Notes: generated by a model from the sequence alone, not told the origin. DNA of 64,000 nt from Sipunculus nudus (GCA_026874595.1 CM049311.1:73842953-73906952), one strand, 5' to 3'. Positions 35,961 to 47,238 are shown, counted from the stretch's first letter. A program made the numbers and translations.

Positions 35961-37446
35961 TCATAAACATCTCGATAAGCAATCAGCAAGTACATTGTCT
36001 TTCCCCTTAATGTGTATGATATCAAGATTGTAATCCTGTAAGAACAAACTCCATCTCAACAATCTTTGATTTTTACACTTTAACTTGTTCATGAACGTGA
36101 GGGGGTTGTGCTCACTGAAGACAATGATAGGCCTGACTGATGAAGTAACATAAACTTCAAAATGTTGCAACACCAAAATCAAAGCCAAACATTCTTTTTC
36201 ATTAGTGGAGTAGTTTTTCTGGTTGGCATTAAACTTTCTTGAGAAATAACAAATTGGATGATCTATGCCACCATTGCCTTCTTGTAACATCACAGCACCA
36301 GCAGCAGTATCACTAGCATTTACAGCTAACTTAAAAGGTACGGAAAAGTCTGCAGCTGCTAAAACATGTGAACTTTGCAGAATTGCTTTCAAATTCTGAA
36401 ATGCATTTTCACACTGAACACTCCATACAAACTTTTGTTTCTTCTCTAACAAATTAGTCAAAGGTTCAGCTACAGCAGCAAAATTTGGACAAAACTTCCT
36501 GTAGTACCCAACCGTACCAAGAAAACGCATTATTTGCTTATTGTTTTCTGGTCTAGGAAATGCAGAAATAGCACTTATCTTAGCATCAACAGGTTTTACC
36601 TGACCCTGCCCTATAATATGACCCAAAAATGTTACTTGTGCATGATAAAACTCAGATTTAACTAAGTTCACGGTCAGACGTGCTTCAATGAGTCTTTCGA
36701 AGAGGTCGCGAAGAATTTGCAGGTGGTTCTCCCAGGTGTCGCTGTACACGATAAGGTCATCAATATATGCGTCACAGCCCTGAATGTCCTTGACAACCAT
36801 ATGGATGAAGCGCTGAAACGTGGCTTGCGAGTTCTTCATGCCAAACGGCATAACTTTATACTGGTACAGTCCTTGTGGCGTCACAAATGCGGACACTTCT
36901 TTTGCTCGATCTGTCAGTGGAACTTGCCAGAATCCTTTTAACAAGTCAAACTTGTAAACATACCTGGAGCGACTCTATCAATACAATCATCGATCCTCGG
37001 AATCGGGAACGTGTCAGTCAGGTTTCGATTATCTGTGCACATACGGTAACTTCCATCAGGTTTTGGCACACGATTACATGGTGAACTCCAGTTACTGTTA
37101 CTAGGTTAATAAAATCATTGTCCAGCAAATATTGAATCTCATCCTGTAGATACTTTTGCTTTTCATGATTCAATCTATATGGATGTTGCTCGACAGTGCT
37201 TGCCTCACCAACATCGACGTCATGGCACAACATGTTAGTTCGCATTAGAATGTCACTAAACAAATGTTCGTAATTTCGCAGCAGGTTCTTTAGGTCTTGT
37301 TGTAATTGTGCGGTAAGGTGTGACAGTTTGGCATCCAGGTTTTTAACCATGTCTGAGTTTTTTAATGGTACTGTACCACACTGAATGTCTACATCACACT
37401 TACAATCAGTATCTTCTTTAACTGGGTCAGTGTAAGTTTTACACAT
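35961..37446 (-). pseudogene. gypsy copy C reverse transcriptase-RNase H
   Basis: The region makes minus- and plus-strand cDNA and degrades the RNA template. The RT N-terminus lies in the open frame at 37446-37018 (HDVDVGEASTVEQHPYRLN). After two frame changes (about 37100 and 36960), a 327-codon frame to 35961 carries FDLLKGFWQVPL with the first catalytic Asp, PFGMKNSQATFQR, and the catalytic pair in YIDDLIVYSD. RNase H follows: LAVNASDTAAGAV has Asn where the first catalytic Asp is expected, but Glu in STNEKECLAL and Asp in LADCLSR remain. No chromodomain or integrase follows; the next feature is the PPT. RNase H activity would probably be lost even if the frames were intact. Confidence 0.9.
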
Positions 37447-37499
37447 TTAACAGCAGTAACATTTTGTACAACATCTGATGTGCTATTTCTGTCATAACA

Positions 37500-38640
37500 T
37501 GGGTTCAACATGTTAACATGGCACAGTTGTTTCTTCTAACGTGTCAACAGTATGTAATTTAAATCACTTACTTTCTTGTCAACAATGTAAGGACCAAAAT
37601 ACCTAGCTTGCAGAGGTCTGCCAGGGATGGGAAGTAAGGCAAGGACCTTCTTACCAGGCTCAAACGTCCTACTTACAGTGTGCTTGTCATACTCTGTTTT
37701 TCATTTTACTTTGTGCAGATCTTAGAATTGACTTTGCAATCTCACAAGCATTGTGTAGTTTAGTGCGAAAGTCTGAGACATACTGCAGTAATCTAGGAGA
37801 ATCAGGATTTTCACACAAGAGTTTTTCTTTGAGCAGTTTCAATGGACCTCGAACGTAGTGTCCAAAAACTAGTTCAAAGGGACTCAAACCCAAGGACTCT
37901 TGAAAGGATTCTCTGACAGCAAACAACAATAAGTGGATTCCTTCGTCCCAGTCTTTATGCGTGTCATAGCAATAAGTCCTGATCATGTTTTTTAATGTCT
38001 GGTGAAAACGCTCGAGGGCGCCCTGACTTTCAGGATAGTATGGCGAAGAGCTGTACTGTTTTATACCTAGCGCAAGCTTAACTTGTTCGAATACGCCAGA
38101 CATACAATTAGACCCTTGGTCTGACTGGACGGATTTTGGTAATCCAAAAGTTGTAAAAAACGTAGAGCTTTGACAACACTTTTGGCATTAATTTTGCGCA
38201 ATGGTATTGCCTCAGGCAACCTGGTAGATGTGCACATGATTGTCAGCAAGTGTTCATGTCCAGATTTTGTTTTTGGCAGTGGTCCAACACAATCAACAAT
38301 AGTCCTACTGAATGGTTCCTCGAAAGCAGGAACAGGCCTAAGTGGGGCCTTAGGAGGATTCTGATTGGGCTTGCCTACCATTTGGCATGTATAGCATGAT
38401 TTACAATATTGTAAAACATCTTTCCTGAGGTTAGGCCAATAGAAGTGTGTATTAACTTTCTGGTAAGTTTTATTTATACCTAAATGGCCAGACAAGGGAG
38501 CCTCATGTGCCATGCTTAGAACTTCACTGCAAAAGCCTTTGGGCATTACTATTTGATGTTTGATGGCCCACTCATCATCAGCGCATACACCAGGTGGTCG
38601 CCATTTAAGCACTCCATTTTTGACATAGAAACAAACTGGG
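37500..38640 (-). pseudogene. gypsy copy C integrase
   Basis: Joins element cDNA to host DNA. The zinc-binding HHCC module (HEAPLSGHL...CKSCYTC) lies near 38510-38380. The catalytic core has Asp in RTIVDCVGPLP, Asp in QSDQGSN and Glu in GALERFHQTLK, with 35 residues between the last two (DD35E). One indel in a T-run near 38160 splits the open frames 38612-38067 and 38103-37687. The C-terminal part has a GPY/F-like motif, QARYFGPYIVDKKV, near 37600. It lies upstream of RT, unlike most Ty3/gypsy pols. Copy B has a damaged version of the same T-run. Confidence 0.88.
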
Positions 38641-39300
38641 TTTTGTGACAGCTCATCTTTAGAAACTGCCCTGGAACCTGAAATATCAGGGTTCTTATGC
38701 TGTTCCGCGATAAGTTCTGACCTTGAGAATGCTGCATCCTGTACGGGCGGGTCGTTAGACGAGTCACTATAGTGACTCCCAGAGTGTTATTATCTGGACC
38801 ATTTTCCTCATGTGTGTTTTTCTTGGCCATGGATCTAGTTACAGCACATGAAGGATACAAACCAGGAATTTCCTGACTTTCCAGATCAGTGTCCTGATCA
38901 AGTGACGGTTTTTCTGTCACTATTGGTACAGGCTGTACTTTATCACCTGCAACATCATTGCCTAGTAGCAACTGAATTCCCTTGAAGGGTAAAGTAGTTC
39001 TTATGCCAACAGTAATATTCCCAGAAATCAAATCTGACTTTAAATGGATACTGTAAAGCGGAACTGAAGTGTGCCTGTCTGAAAACACACCATTAACAAG
39101 TCCATGTACACCAGTAAAGGACTTATTAGAAAATGGCAAAGTGTTTGCTAACATGAAAGTCTGGCCTGAACCAGTGTCCCTCCAAATTCTAATAGGGGTA
39201 GAATCTGAAAAATCACTTGAAAGTGATCCAAAACCACCATGTATGAATGACCCATATAACTCCATTTCAGAGTAAAGGGAGAGGAAACTACCACCTTAAC
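38641..39300 (-). pseudogene. gypsy copy C protease
   Basis: Aspartic protease that would cleave the polyprotein. The frame 39265-38549 has the active-site triad in RIWRDTGSGQTF and the second conserved region QLLLGNDVAG. The tail VTRSMAKKNTH leads towards integrase. The frame boundary with gag near 39330 and a frame change near 38780 interrupt it. Confidence 0.75.
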
Positions 39301-39331
39301 CTCATCAAACAAAGAACTGACATTGAAGGTG

Positions 39332-40020
39332 TCAGTCATAAACTCTGTCATCTAAGGAATCTACATCCTTACCAAACTCCTCATGGGAGTCAACAGAGGA
39401 ATTTTCCTCAGCAGAAACAAACTTCTGTTTGTCATAAGAGGACCTGGCCTCATTTGAAATACTCTCGCAAGAGTCATAAAAGGACTTAGCCTTATTTAGA
39501 GAATACTCCTCGCAGGAGTCTTGAAAGGACCTAGCCTTATTTAATTCCTCGCAGGAATCCACTGAGGGGTTTACCCCACAAGCTACGGATTCTTCTTTGG
39601 ATATAGACGGAACTTGGGCCTCCGTAGCATCAAACTCTTTATTTGAGTCAACAAAGGAGTTGTACCCCTTATTTACATGAAAAGAGTCTGGCTCTTGTAC
39701 TATGCTATGCATAGATTTTGAAACAAAACCAGAAGGTTTGCTATTTGGTCTATTCGCAAGTTTCCAGCAGTCAGATATTAGATGATCTTCCTCCTTGCAG
39801 TAATTACAGATTTTCTTTGAAAATGACTGGTCTTTGTTGGTCTTAGACACAGTGGACGTGGACTGAGGTGTAGCTATGGGCTTTGTTGAACCATCAGGAC
39901 TACTAGTACTGGATGACTGCGCTGTAAACTTCTTTTGACCATACTGTTTTACATTCTTATTTGTGAATGACTGGTTTGATTTGCTAGTAAAGGACAATTT
40001 GTGTGTTAATGAATAATCAT
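39332..40020 (-). pseudogene. gag: gypsy copy C nucleocapsid and repetitive linker
   Basis: A 221-codon frame (39997-39332) is Ser/Thr/Lys-rich, then shows one CCHC knuckle, CNYCKEEDHLISDC (C-X2-C-X4-H-X4-C), for RNA binding. It ends in an acidic linker with in-frame repeats around DSCEE, KSFYDSCE and ARSSYD. The same repeats exist in copy B, so they are a family trait. Confidence 0.8.
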
Positions 40021-40430
40021 CAGCTAATTAAGCAGCAATCTCAAATGTTTCAGAACTTTTCTCATCGAGAAAAATTTTAACATCTGAGTTAATGCAGCGC
40101 TTAAATTCTTCAAGCAAAATCAACTGGCGCAAATTGTCATAATCTTTCATTACATTTTTAGAGCTACACCAGCGATCAAACAACTGCTCTTTGTCCTAGC
40201 AAATTCGACGTAGGTCTGTTCTTTGCGCTTTTCCCAATTTCTAAATTTCTCGCGGTAAGCCTCTGGGACTAACTCATAACCTTTTAAGATTAACTGTTTT
40301 ACCAGGTCATAGTCAGCAGCAGCTGCTACTGAAAGCTCTGTATAGATTTCGCTGGCCTTGCCAGTCAATACACTTTGTAACAGCATAGTCCGATTTTCCT
40401 TAGGCCATTTTAAATTTTCAGCTACCTTCT
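40021..40430 (-). pseudogene. gag: gypsy copy C capsid, SCAN-like
   Basis: The frame 40386-40150 reads LLQSVLTGKASEIYTELSV and YELVPEAYREKFRNWEKRK, a SCAN-like capsid fold by family knowledge (vertebrate SCAN domains descend from Gmr1-type gag). A one-base deletion near 40190 shifts the frame; the remainder (DRWCSSKNVMKDYDN, FLDEKSSETFE) continues in the next frame. Confidence 0.82.
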
Positions 40431-40900
40431 CAAAATGTAAGAATTATTTATCAACCTCTTTTTCTTGAAAAAGGTGGGACAAGTCTAATGTGTTTAGTAA
40501 CATCAAAACTGTAAGTTGGGGCAGCACTTAGACCACGTTCTTTTTTTCTTTCTTTTCTTTTTATTTCTTTTTCTTTTTCTAGCCTTTCTCTTTCTTCTCT
40601 CTGTTTTATTTCTAATTCTAACTGTTTTTAATGCTAGCCCATGTAGCATTTCTAACTTTTTCAATTCTAGTTCCATAGCAAGGCTGTCATTTTTTTAAGT
40701 TTTAACTTCAGTCTCTTCAATTAAAACTTTGCTAACAAGATCTTGCCTGATTTTAGCAATGATATCAGGCTTTCTCAAAGCTTATTTCACATTTAGCCCT
40801 AAGTGTTGTCCAAAACGCAACAACTGATCTTTTGACAACTGTTCAAGTTGATCAGGGTCCGGATCGTCAACAAATGTCTCAGGTTTGAAATCTGCTATGT
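40431..40900 (-). pseudogene. gag: gypsy copy C gag N-terminus and coiled coil
   Basis: The start codon has changed to ATA at 40898-40896 (copy B retains ATG). The following text has a SAP-like helix pair (LSKDQLLRFGQHLGLNVK, then a stop, then ALRKPDIIAKIRQDL). After another stop comes a strongly charged Lys/Glu segment from a purine-rich tract (40535-40620), predicted coiled coil. Confidence 0.75.
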
Positions 40901-41040
40901 TAAGATGTCAAAACAATAACAAAAAACCACTGAGAGAAATCCTGTAAACAATGTACTGTAAACAATATGTAATCTTGTAAACAATGCATGATAAAACAAT
41001 GTGTCCAGGTCAAGGCCTAATAAATTTAAAAACTATTGGA

Positions 41041-41667
41041 CGAGATGACGAGCCCTAAACAGATATATAAACAGATCACGTATGCGTGATGAACACAAAT
41101 TTTGTATTGGAGATAAAAAAAATTCAGATTCTGTAACACAAGGCAGCGTGAAATGTCTAGGGGAATGAATAAAGAAGTCAGTGTTTTTTTTATAACAAAT
41201 AACTATAATTTATTCTTAAAACAACCCTAACAATACATTATGCTAAATCAATACAGAAAGTAAACTGAAAATGTATAAAATCCAGGAGAAAGTTCTAAAA
41301 ATTCTATAATTGCCGCATTCGTCGGATAAGATCCTGACAGACGCTTCTGCGTCCGCTGGAATCTGCTCTGCTCTCTGCCCTCTGGTTCTAAAAAACAGCC
41401 CCTTTATATACCTTCACATCCCAAGCCAGGAATTTTCCACTTCTCGAACAGTCTATAAGGACCCTACTCAACAGTAAACACGCGTTTCAGGAATTCTCTA
41501 GAAAGAACAGCGCTGTGTATCTCCACACACCAGGCTCATCACGTGACCCACGACCAGGCGTGAAAACTCAAGGTCCAAATGACAACGAGAATTCAACCAG
41601 TACGGATTAAACATAAAATGTAACAACATTACGAGTTACGCCCGTGTCACACAATAAAAAGCTGTTA
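41041..41667 (-). mobile_element. 5' LTR of gypsy copy C with degenerate PBS
   Basis: The LTR body ends on the minus strand in cgtgatctgtttatat, where the last bases (aggttccgtaaca) are lost and replaced by tctgttta before the PBS-like AGGGCTCGTC. It contains an AATAAA near 41214, a TATA-like ggtatataaagg near 41405 and cagcggacgcagaagcg. The U3 start continues beyond the MITE at 42006-42010. Confidence 0.75.
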
Positions 41668-42005
41668 GGCCAAAATAAAAAAAAGGTATGGTTCTCAGGC
41701 ACTTTTTTTTCAGAAATCAATGCGGGCGGGCGCTTTTTTTATTTTAAATTTTTTGGTATGCTTCGACAAAAATGTCAAATGATAAGGGAAAAGCATGAAA
41801 ATAAACAGTTTTATTTTGCTCAGTAAGTAAAAGCAGTACAAAACCAAAGAAATTGTATGGTTTATCTTCTTGAAAGAAATGTCAGAGCTGCAGCAGCTCA
41901 AAATTGGAAAGTTTCTTTGGAAAATCAAAATAAAAATTTTTGATGCGGGGGTTTAAAATTGATGCGGGCGGTGCCTGAGAACCATACCTTTAATTTTTTT
42001 TGGCC
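41668..42005. mobile_element. 338 bp MITE with TA target in the LTR
   Basis: Left end ggccaaaataaaaaaaaggt and right end attttttttggcc are inverted, followed inward by matching ggtatggttctcaggca / tgcctgagaaccatacc, giving TIRs of about 37 bp. TA lies on each side (41666-41667, 42006-42007). Excising it restores TGTTAACAG, the LTR start. Size and TA suit a Tc1/mariner- or ISL2EU-type MITE. Confidence 0.8.
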
Positions 42006-42160
42006 TAACACCAATTTTATATTCATGTTTTATTAATAATATAAAAGCACATAAGTACCACCATAAATAGGATTAGGTAAATAAAGAAAGTGAAATAAGA
42101 GCACATACATGTACGTGTATAAAAGCACACAAATCATCAAATGATTGGCTCAGATCATTT

Positions 42161-43563
42161 TCAGTTCAACACATCAGATCTTCTTAAAAAAGGCAGTAAT
42201 AGTCTTTGCTTAAAACGAGAATGCTCCTGATCAGCAACAAAGTTCTCAATTCCCGACAGGAATCTGAAGCAGTCATCCGCGCCCTCTGACGACTGTAGCA
42301 GCTGCCGCAGCTTGCGGCACATCTTACGGGCCTCTCTAATGGTTGAAGGTGATGAAAGGGGCGTGGTCGGCTGGCACCGCTGTCAGAATCCGGGGCCTGG
42401 TCTTTCTTCGAGGATTCCTGTTGTGGCGAGATGACTGTCAACGTTGACAAAGTCGGAAAAGGTGCCCTCTGTACCGAAGCCACGCTACGCTAGCTGCTGC
42501 AGGGTAATTTCCATCTCAGGATCGTCGTCAACAGCTGGCGCATCACTCGGCTCACTGGTGGGGGCAGTGCGAGTGATGCCAGCATGATGAAAGCAGTTGG
42601 CGATAGTTGTCGGCTTGACGGATGACCAGGCAAGCTTCATGTAGTGCATCCCATGGGCTGAGTCTGGCTGGTTGTACTGGGCTGCAGGAACACAAGCTTG
42701 ACAGCCCGGAGGTCTGGTATGCGGGGATGGGCGGGGCAGTTATCCACTACCAAGGCGATGCTGTGTTTCTTTCGATGACACTCGTCCAGTTTGCGCAACC
42801 ACTCTGTTAGGTGTACTGACGTCATGCAGGCTTTCTTGTTTGCTCTGTAGGCTGTAGGCAGTTTGCGGACATTTTTGAAGCATCTAGGCTTTTCGGACTT
42901 ACCGATCACGAGTAGGGGGCGCTTGTCCGAACCTGTCATGTTCGCCCACACCATGACAGTGAGACGCTCTTTTGATCGTTTGCCGCCATGGCAGGTGTCT
43001 CCCTTGGCAGTCAGCGACTTTCTCGGTAGAAGACGGAAGAACAGTCCTGTCTCGTCTGCATTGTAGATGTCCTCGGGAGCGTACTCCTCCAGTAGGCTGG
43101 GCTGAGCAGTAGTCTTCCACTTGTCGACGACAGGAGAGTCCACAGCATTCTCCTCACCACACAAGGAGCGGAAGGTGATGTTGTGTCGCTTCTTGAAACG
43201 TTCCAGCCACCCATTGCTGCACTTGAAGTTGGCGACAGCTAACTTGACTGCTAGGTCATTGGCCTTGGCATGCAGCATTGGTCCGCTGACTGGGATGTCC
43301 TGTGCACGAGCAGAGTTGAACCACGTCAGCAGTGCCTGCTCCAAGTCATCCTCCTTGGCCCCTCGCATGCGTTTGCGTTGTGGACCGAACTTGTGGTCAG
43401 CATAGGCCGCCTTGATCTTCTCAGCATTCTTTATCCATGTACACAGCGTATTGGCAGGGATGTTGTGCCTTGGTCTTGCCACCATGCTCAACTTCGAGCA
43501 GTGCATCGTACTTCAGCTCAATGGTCTTTACATCAAGCTTACGCTTAGCAGGCCGCGACGCCA
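42161..43563 (-). pseudogene. Tigger/pogo-type (CENP-B-like) DDE transposase, inactivated
   Basis: Cut-and-paste transposase of the Tc1/mariner superfamily, related to CENP-B and Jerky. The ATG at 43563 opens MASRPAKRKLDVKTIELKYD; a frameshift near 43455 leads into the 43506-42637 frame. Order: N-terminal HTH (IPANTLCTWIKN), HTH_CENPB (LEQALLTWFNSARAQ, SNGWLERFKKRHNI), then the DDE core with Asp in IYNADETGLFF and Asp in ALVVDNCPAHP. The third acidic region is lost: QPMG at 42650 is joined directly to ALHYMKLAWSSVKPTTIAN, an internal deletion of the usual DQG block. The C-terminal tail continues in shifted frames to a stop at 42161-42163. It is catalytically dead. The higher GC than the surroundings suggests a young or transferred element. 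Confidence 0.88.
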
Positions 43564-44129
43564 TAGCAAACAGGACACGAATAAAATAAAAGTGAAGCAG
43601 TAATAATGTATAACGTTCTCTGTGGTATTTAAAGTCAGTCTGATATAGATCTCATCTTACTCCCTTTATATAGAGTCCTCTATGTGTATCCTAGACACAA
43701 CAAAGGTAAGGATGGGATTATGTTTGGTTTATCAATAACTTCTCATTAAAGCTTTGTCGGCGAGGTGAGAAAGGCAGGATCATGGGTGACTAATTGGCCA
43801 AACAGGTAAACAGCGGACTAGGTATGTAAGCCATTGCGCTTAATGAGTAAGATCCTTGCCTGTATAAATTATGTAACTAGTCAACTGCGGCCGTAGATAT
43901 GATTGTTGAACCGTGCACAACTGTTGTCCAAACATTAAAGCGGCATAACCTCGAGTCGAGCGACAGAGCCATCACGCTTTATGAGTGACAGCCTTAATTG
44001 TCGGTATTAGTTAATTATGACTGGTCATCACAGCCTGATCATGATTGACGGGCAATGCACAACTGTTATCCAAACATGACTTCGAGTTAAGCGATAGAAA
44101 TGTTAGCTGGGGACGAACAAACACACATC
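43564..44129. other. Non-coding part of the Tigger-like element
   Basis: Between transposase start and TIR. aactgttgtccaaacatt and aactgttatccaaacatga recur about 135 bp apart, so a short internal duplication is present. Confidence 0.5.
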
Positions 44130-44269
44130 CGGTTTTTCGACACATCCGACTTCGACACAAGCGGAGTTAAATTAGTAAGGTTTTAACTATTATTTGCAGG
44201 GACACCACGTTCGACTTCGACACATGCCGGAATTCGACTAACCGAGTTCGACACAACAAGATTTCACTG
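44130..44269 (-). repeat. Terminal inverted repeat of the Tigger-like element
   Basis: On the minus strand the end is TA then CAGTGAAATCTTGTTGTGTC, GAACTCGGTTAGTCGAATTC and further tcgaagtcg repeats, the standard pogo/Tigger terminus. The opposite TIR is not found; copy C lies where it would be expected. Confidence 0.75.
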
Positions 44270-44278
44270 TATATATAT

Positions 44279-44960
44279 TGTTACATGTATCTATTTTTTA
44301 TGCGCCTGGCGTTCTGATTCGTGTTAGGCTTAAACCCTGGTCGTTGCTATGGGAACCGTACTGGTTGACCCTGGCGTGTATAGACACAGCGCTCGTTGTA
44401 GTCTAGAATGTTCGGGTCTGTTCATGCGGTATGGGCGCGCGTGTATTGTTGTGATCTTTCGAATGTTCGTGAATATGGAAGTTTCTGGGCTTCAAATGAA
44501 AAAGCTATAAATAGGGGCTGTGTTTACTGTCGGCAGAGAGAAAAATACCAGCGGACACGGAAGATTGTCACCTTCTAGTGAGTGTTTTTGGGACCTTTCC
44601 GATAATTGCTGAACCTATAGATCTTCTACGGACTTTATACAGACTTTATATACGGATTGTCTCAAGATTGTCTTTGGAATTATTACCAGAACTTCTTTTT
44701 TGGATAACAAAAGATTGTTTTCTAATAGAAATCGGACTATTCTCTATGAAGAACACATGAACTGTTCATCTGGATTATTTGTGTTAAAGGACTCTTGTTG
44801 AGCTGTGGCAGTAGTGGTATCCAGAAATCAAAGCATAGTTTCCGGACACTCTGGTGATGTACATTTTTATTATTGTTATACTGTGTAATTGTATTGTTTT
44901 AGTTTATTGTAATGTTGGGATTGTTCTAAGAATAAATAATAATTATTTGTTAAAAGAAAA
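44279..44960 (+). mobile_element. LTR E, left part (solo LTR split by a satellite element)
   Basis: It starts TGTTACATGTATC directly after a TA tract (TSD atat), has TATA (gctataaatagggg near 44506) and AATAAA near 44932, then breaks after ttgttaaaagaaaact. The right part is 47172-47238. Confidence 0.8.
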
Positions 44961-47171
44961 CTGTAAGTCATCTGAGCTATAGCAATCACTCTTTGTCCGT
45001 CGTCCGTCTGTGTGTCTCTCCGTCTGTCCGTTAACCAGGCACAAATCGTAACCGCTGGACCTAGAATCTTGTAACTTAACATTCTGAGAGGTCCATGAAA
45101 AATCTCCTTGGAAACCAGAAATTAGGTCTCTGTTACCCATATCCTTTGAGCTATGGGGCCCCAAAGTACCCCTAGAATAGTAAAAAGTTTTAAACAAAAA
45201 CTTCAATATCTCATTAACTACATATCACTGATGGTCATGATTTTTGGCATACATTTTGATCATGAGATGTGCCATCATTTCCTGCAGACTGGTGGCACCA
45301 CCTGTATTTGTTCGTTTTTTTTAAAGATTATTTCTCTATTCTTGAGACCTTTAAAAAATCGTTAAGACTGGACCTAGAATCTCCATTCTTGACACACGAT
45401 GAGACCCATGAAAAGTCTCCATGGAAACCTGAAATTAGGTCTCTGTTACCCATATACTTTGAGCTATGGCACTCTAAAGTACAGCTCAGAATAATGGATA
45501 ATTTGATACAAAAGCTGAAGTATCTGAACAACTAATGCAGAGATCACCATAATTGTTTGCATGGATATTGATCATGGAGTGTTTCATCAGTTTTACTGAC
45601 TGGTGGCACCACCTGTATTTGTTCGGGGTTTTTTTAACGATTTTTTTCTCTATTTTTGAGACCTTTAAAGATATGAACATCTGTTAACAGGGCAGAAATC
45701 ATAACAACTGGACCTAAAATCTTCATTCTTGACACACAGGGAGACCGATGAAAATTATTCATGGAAACCTGAAATTAGGTATCTGTTACCCATTTCCTTT
45801 AAGCTCTATGGCTCCAAAATACCCCCCAGAATAATGAAAAATTTCATACAAAAACTGCAGTATCTCAATAAATACAACACTGATGGTCATAATTGTTGGC
45901 ATACGTATTGATTATGAGGTGTTCTATCAGTTCCTGCAGACTGGGTGCGCCACCTCTATTTTTTCAATTTTTTCGATTTTTTTCTCTATTTTTGAGACCT
46001 TTAAAGATGTGGATGGGGTTATCTGTCAACAGGGTACAAATAGTAACAACTGGACCTAGAATCTTCATTCTTGTTATACAAGGGGCCCATAAAAAGTGTC
46101 TGTGGAAACCTGAAATTAGGTCTCTGTTTCCCATATCCTTCAAGCTATATGACTCCAAAGTATCCCTCAGAATAATGGACAATTTGATACAAAAGCTGAA
46201 GTATATGAACAATTAATGCAGAGATCACCATGATTCTTTGCATGGATATCGATTATGGAGTGTTTCATCAGTTTCTGCAGACTGGTGGTGCCACCTGTAT
46301 TTCATTCAATTTTTCGGATTTTTTTCTCTATTTTTGAGACCTTTAAAGATGTGGATGGGGTTATCTGTCAACAGGGTACAAATAGTAACAACTGGACCTA
46401 GAATATTCATTCTTGTTATACAAGGGGCCCATAAAAAGTGTCTGTGGAAACCTGAAATTAGGTCTCTGTTTCCCATATCCTTCAAGCTATATGACTCCAA
46501 AGTATCCCTCAGAATAATGGACAATTTGATACAAAAGCTGAAGTATCTGAACAATTAATGCAGAGATCACCATGATTCTTTGCATGGATATTGATTATGG
46601 AGTGTTTCATCAGTTTCTGCAGACTGGTGGTGCCACCTGTATTTCATTCAATTTTTCGGATTTTTTTCTCTATTTTTGAGACCTTTAAGGATGCTGTCAT
46701 CTGTTAACATGGCTCAAATTGTAACAACTGGACCTAGAATTTTCATTCTTGTCATACAAGGAGGCCAATGAAAAGTGTTCGTGGAAACCTGAAATTAGGT
46801 CTCTGTTAGCCATATCCTTCAAGTTATAGGACTTCCAAGCTATAGGAAGTATTCTCAGAATAATGAAAAATTTGATACAAAAGCTGAAGTATCTGAACAA
46901 CTGATGCAGAGATCACCATGATTCTTTTGCATTGATATTGACCATTAAGTGTTTTTATTAGTTTCTGCAGACTGGTGGAGCCACCTGTATTTTTTTTAAG
47001 TTTACGCATTTTTTTCTCAATTTTTGAGATATATAAGTAGAGACAATATCTTGGCCTGTTGGTTTATTTGTTTGATGCATCAGTTGAATGGGTATATACT
47101 ACCATTCAGATGATAAAATTTCCTTTTACGAATCTTCTTCAGCTGAGCGTCATGACCCATGGGTCACTTGT
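44961..47171. mobile_element. Satellite-bearing element with six ~340 bp units inside LTR E
   Basis: gagacctttaaa recurs at about 45342, 45657, 45994, 46336 and 46677 (and degenerate at 47024), giving a 315-347 bp period. Each unit has a ggtggYgccacc core and ggtctctgttaccc / catatcctt. Units at 45994-46335 and 46336-46677 are nearly identical. The left end has a (CCGT)-type tract, and the right end holds the palindrome TGACCCATGGGTCA (47153-47166). It is the reverse of the element at 8720-9747. Confidence 0.8.
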
Positions 47172-47238
47172 TTTATCTCCGTAACAAAATTTATGCTCGT
47201 CACGCATAAGTGATCTGTTGTTATAAGGTTCCGTAACA
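47172..47238 (+). mobile_element. LTR E, right part
   Basis: tatctccgtaacaaaatt to aaggttccgtaaca completes the LTR. About 80 bp found in other LTRs (the ccctagacatttcacgctgc block) is missing at the junction, so the insertion was accompanied by deletion. The 3' flank atat matches the 5' flank. Confidence 0.8.

Larger units (their letters stand above)
35468..42010 (-). mobile_element. Ty3/gypsy retrotransposon copy C, Gmr1-like order (minus strand)
   Basis: From right to left: 5' LTR (42010-41064, split by a MITE), degenerate PBS (41058-41041, GGGCTCGTC), gag, protease, integrase, reverse transcriptase, RNase H, polypurine tract and 3' LTR. Integrase precedes RT, the order described for Gmr1-like Ty3/gypsy elements and for Ty1/copia. 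All ORFs carry frameshifts or stops, and the first RNase H Asp is Asn, so the copy is dead. No target duplication is visible. Confidence 0.88.

Noticed and set aside
44943-47009. Series of 60-107-codon ORFs on both strands
   Set aside because: They are period-340 shadows of the satellite units; the near-identical proteins only reflect near-identical DNA units.
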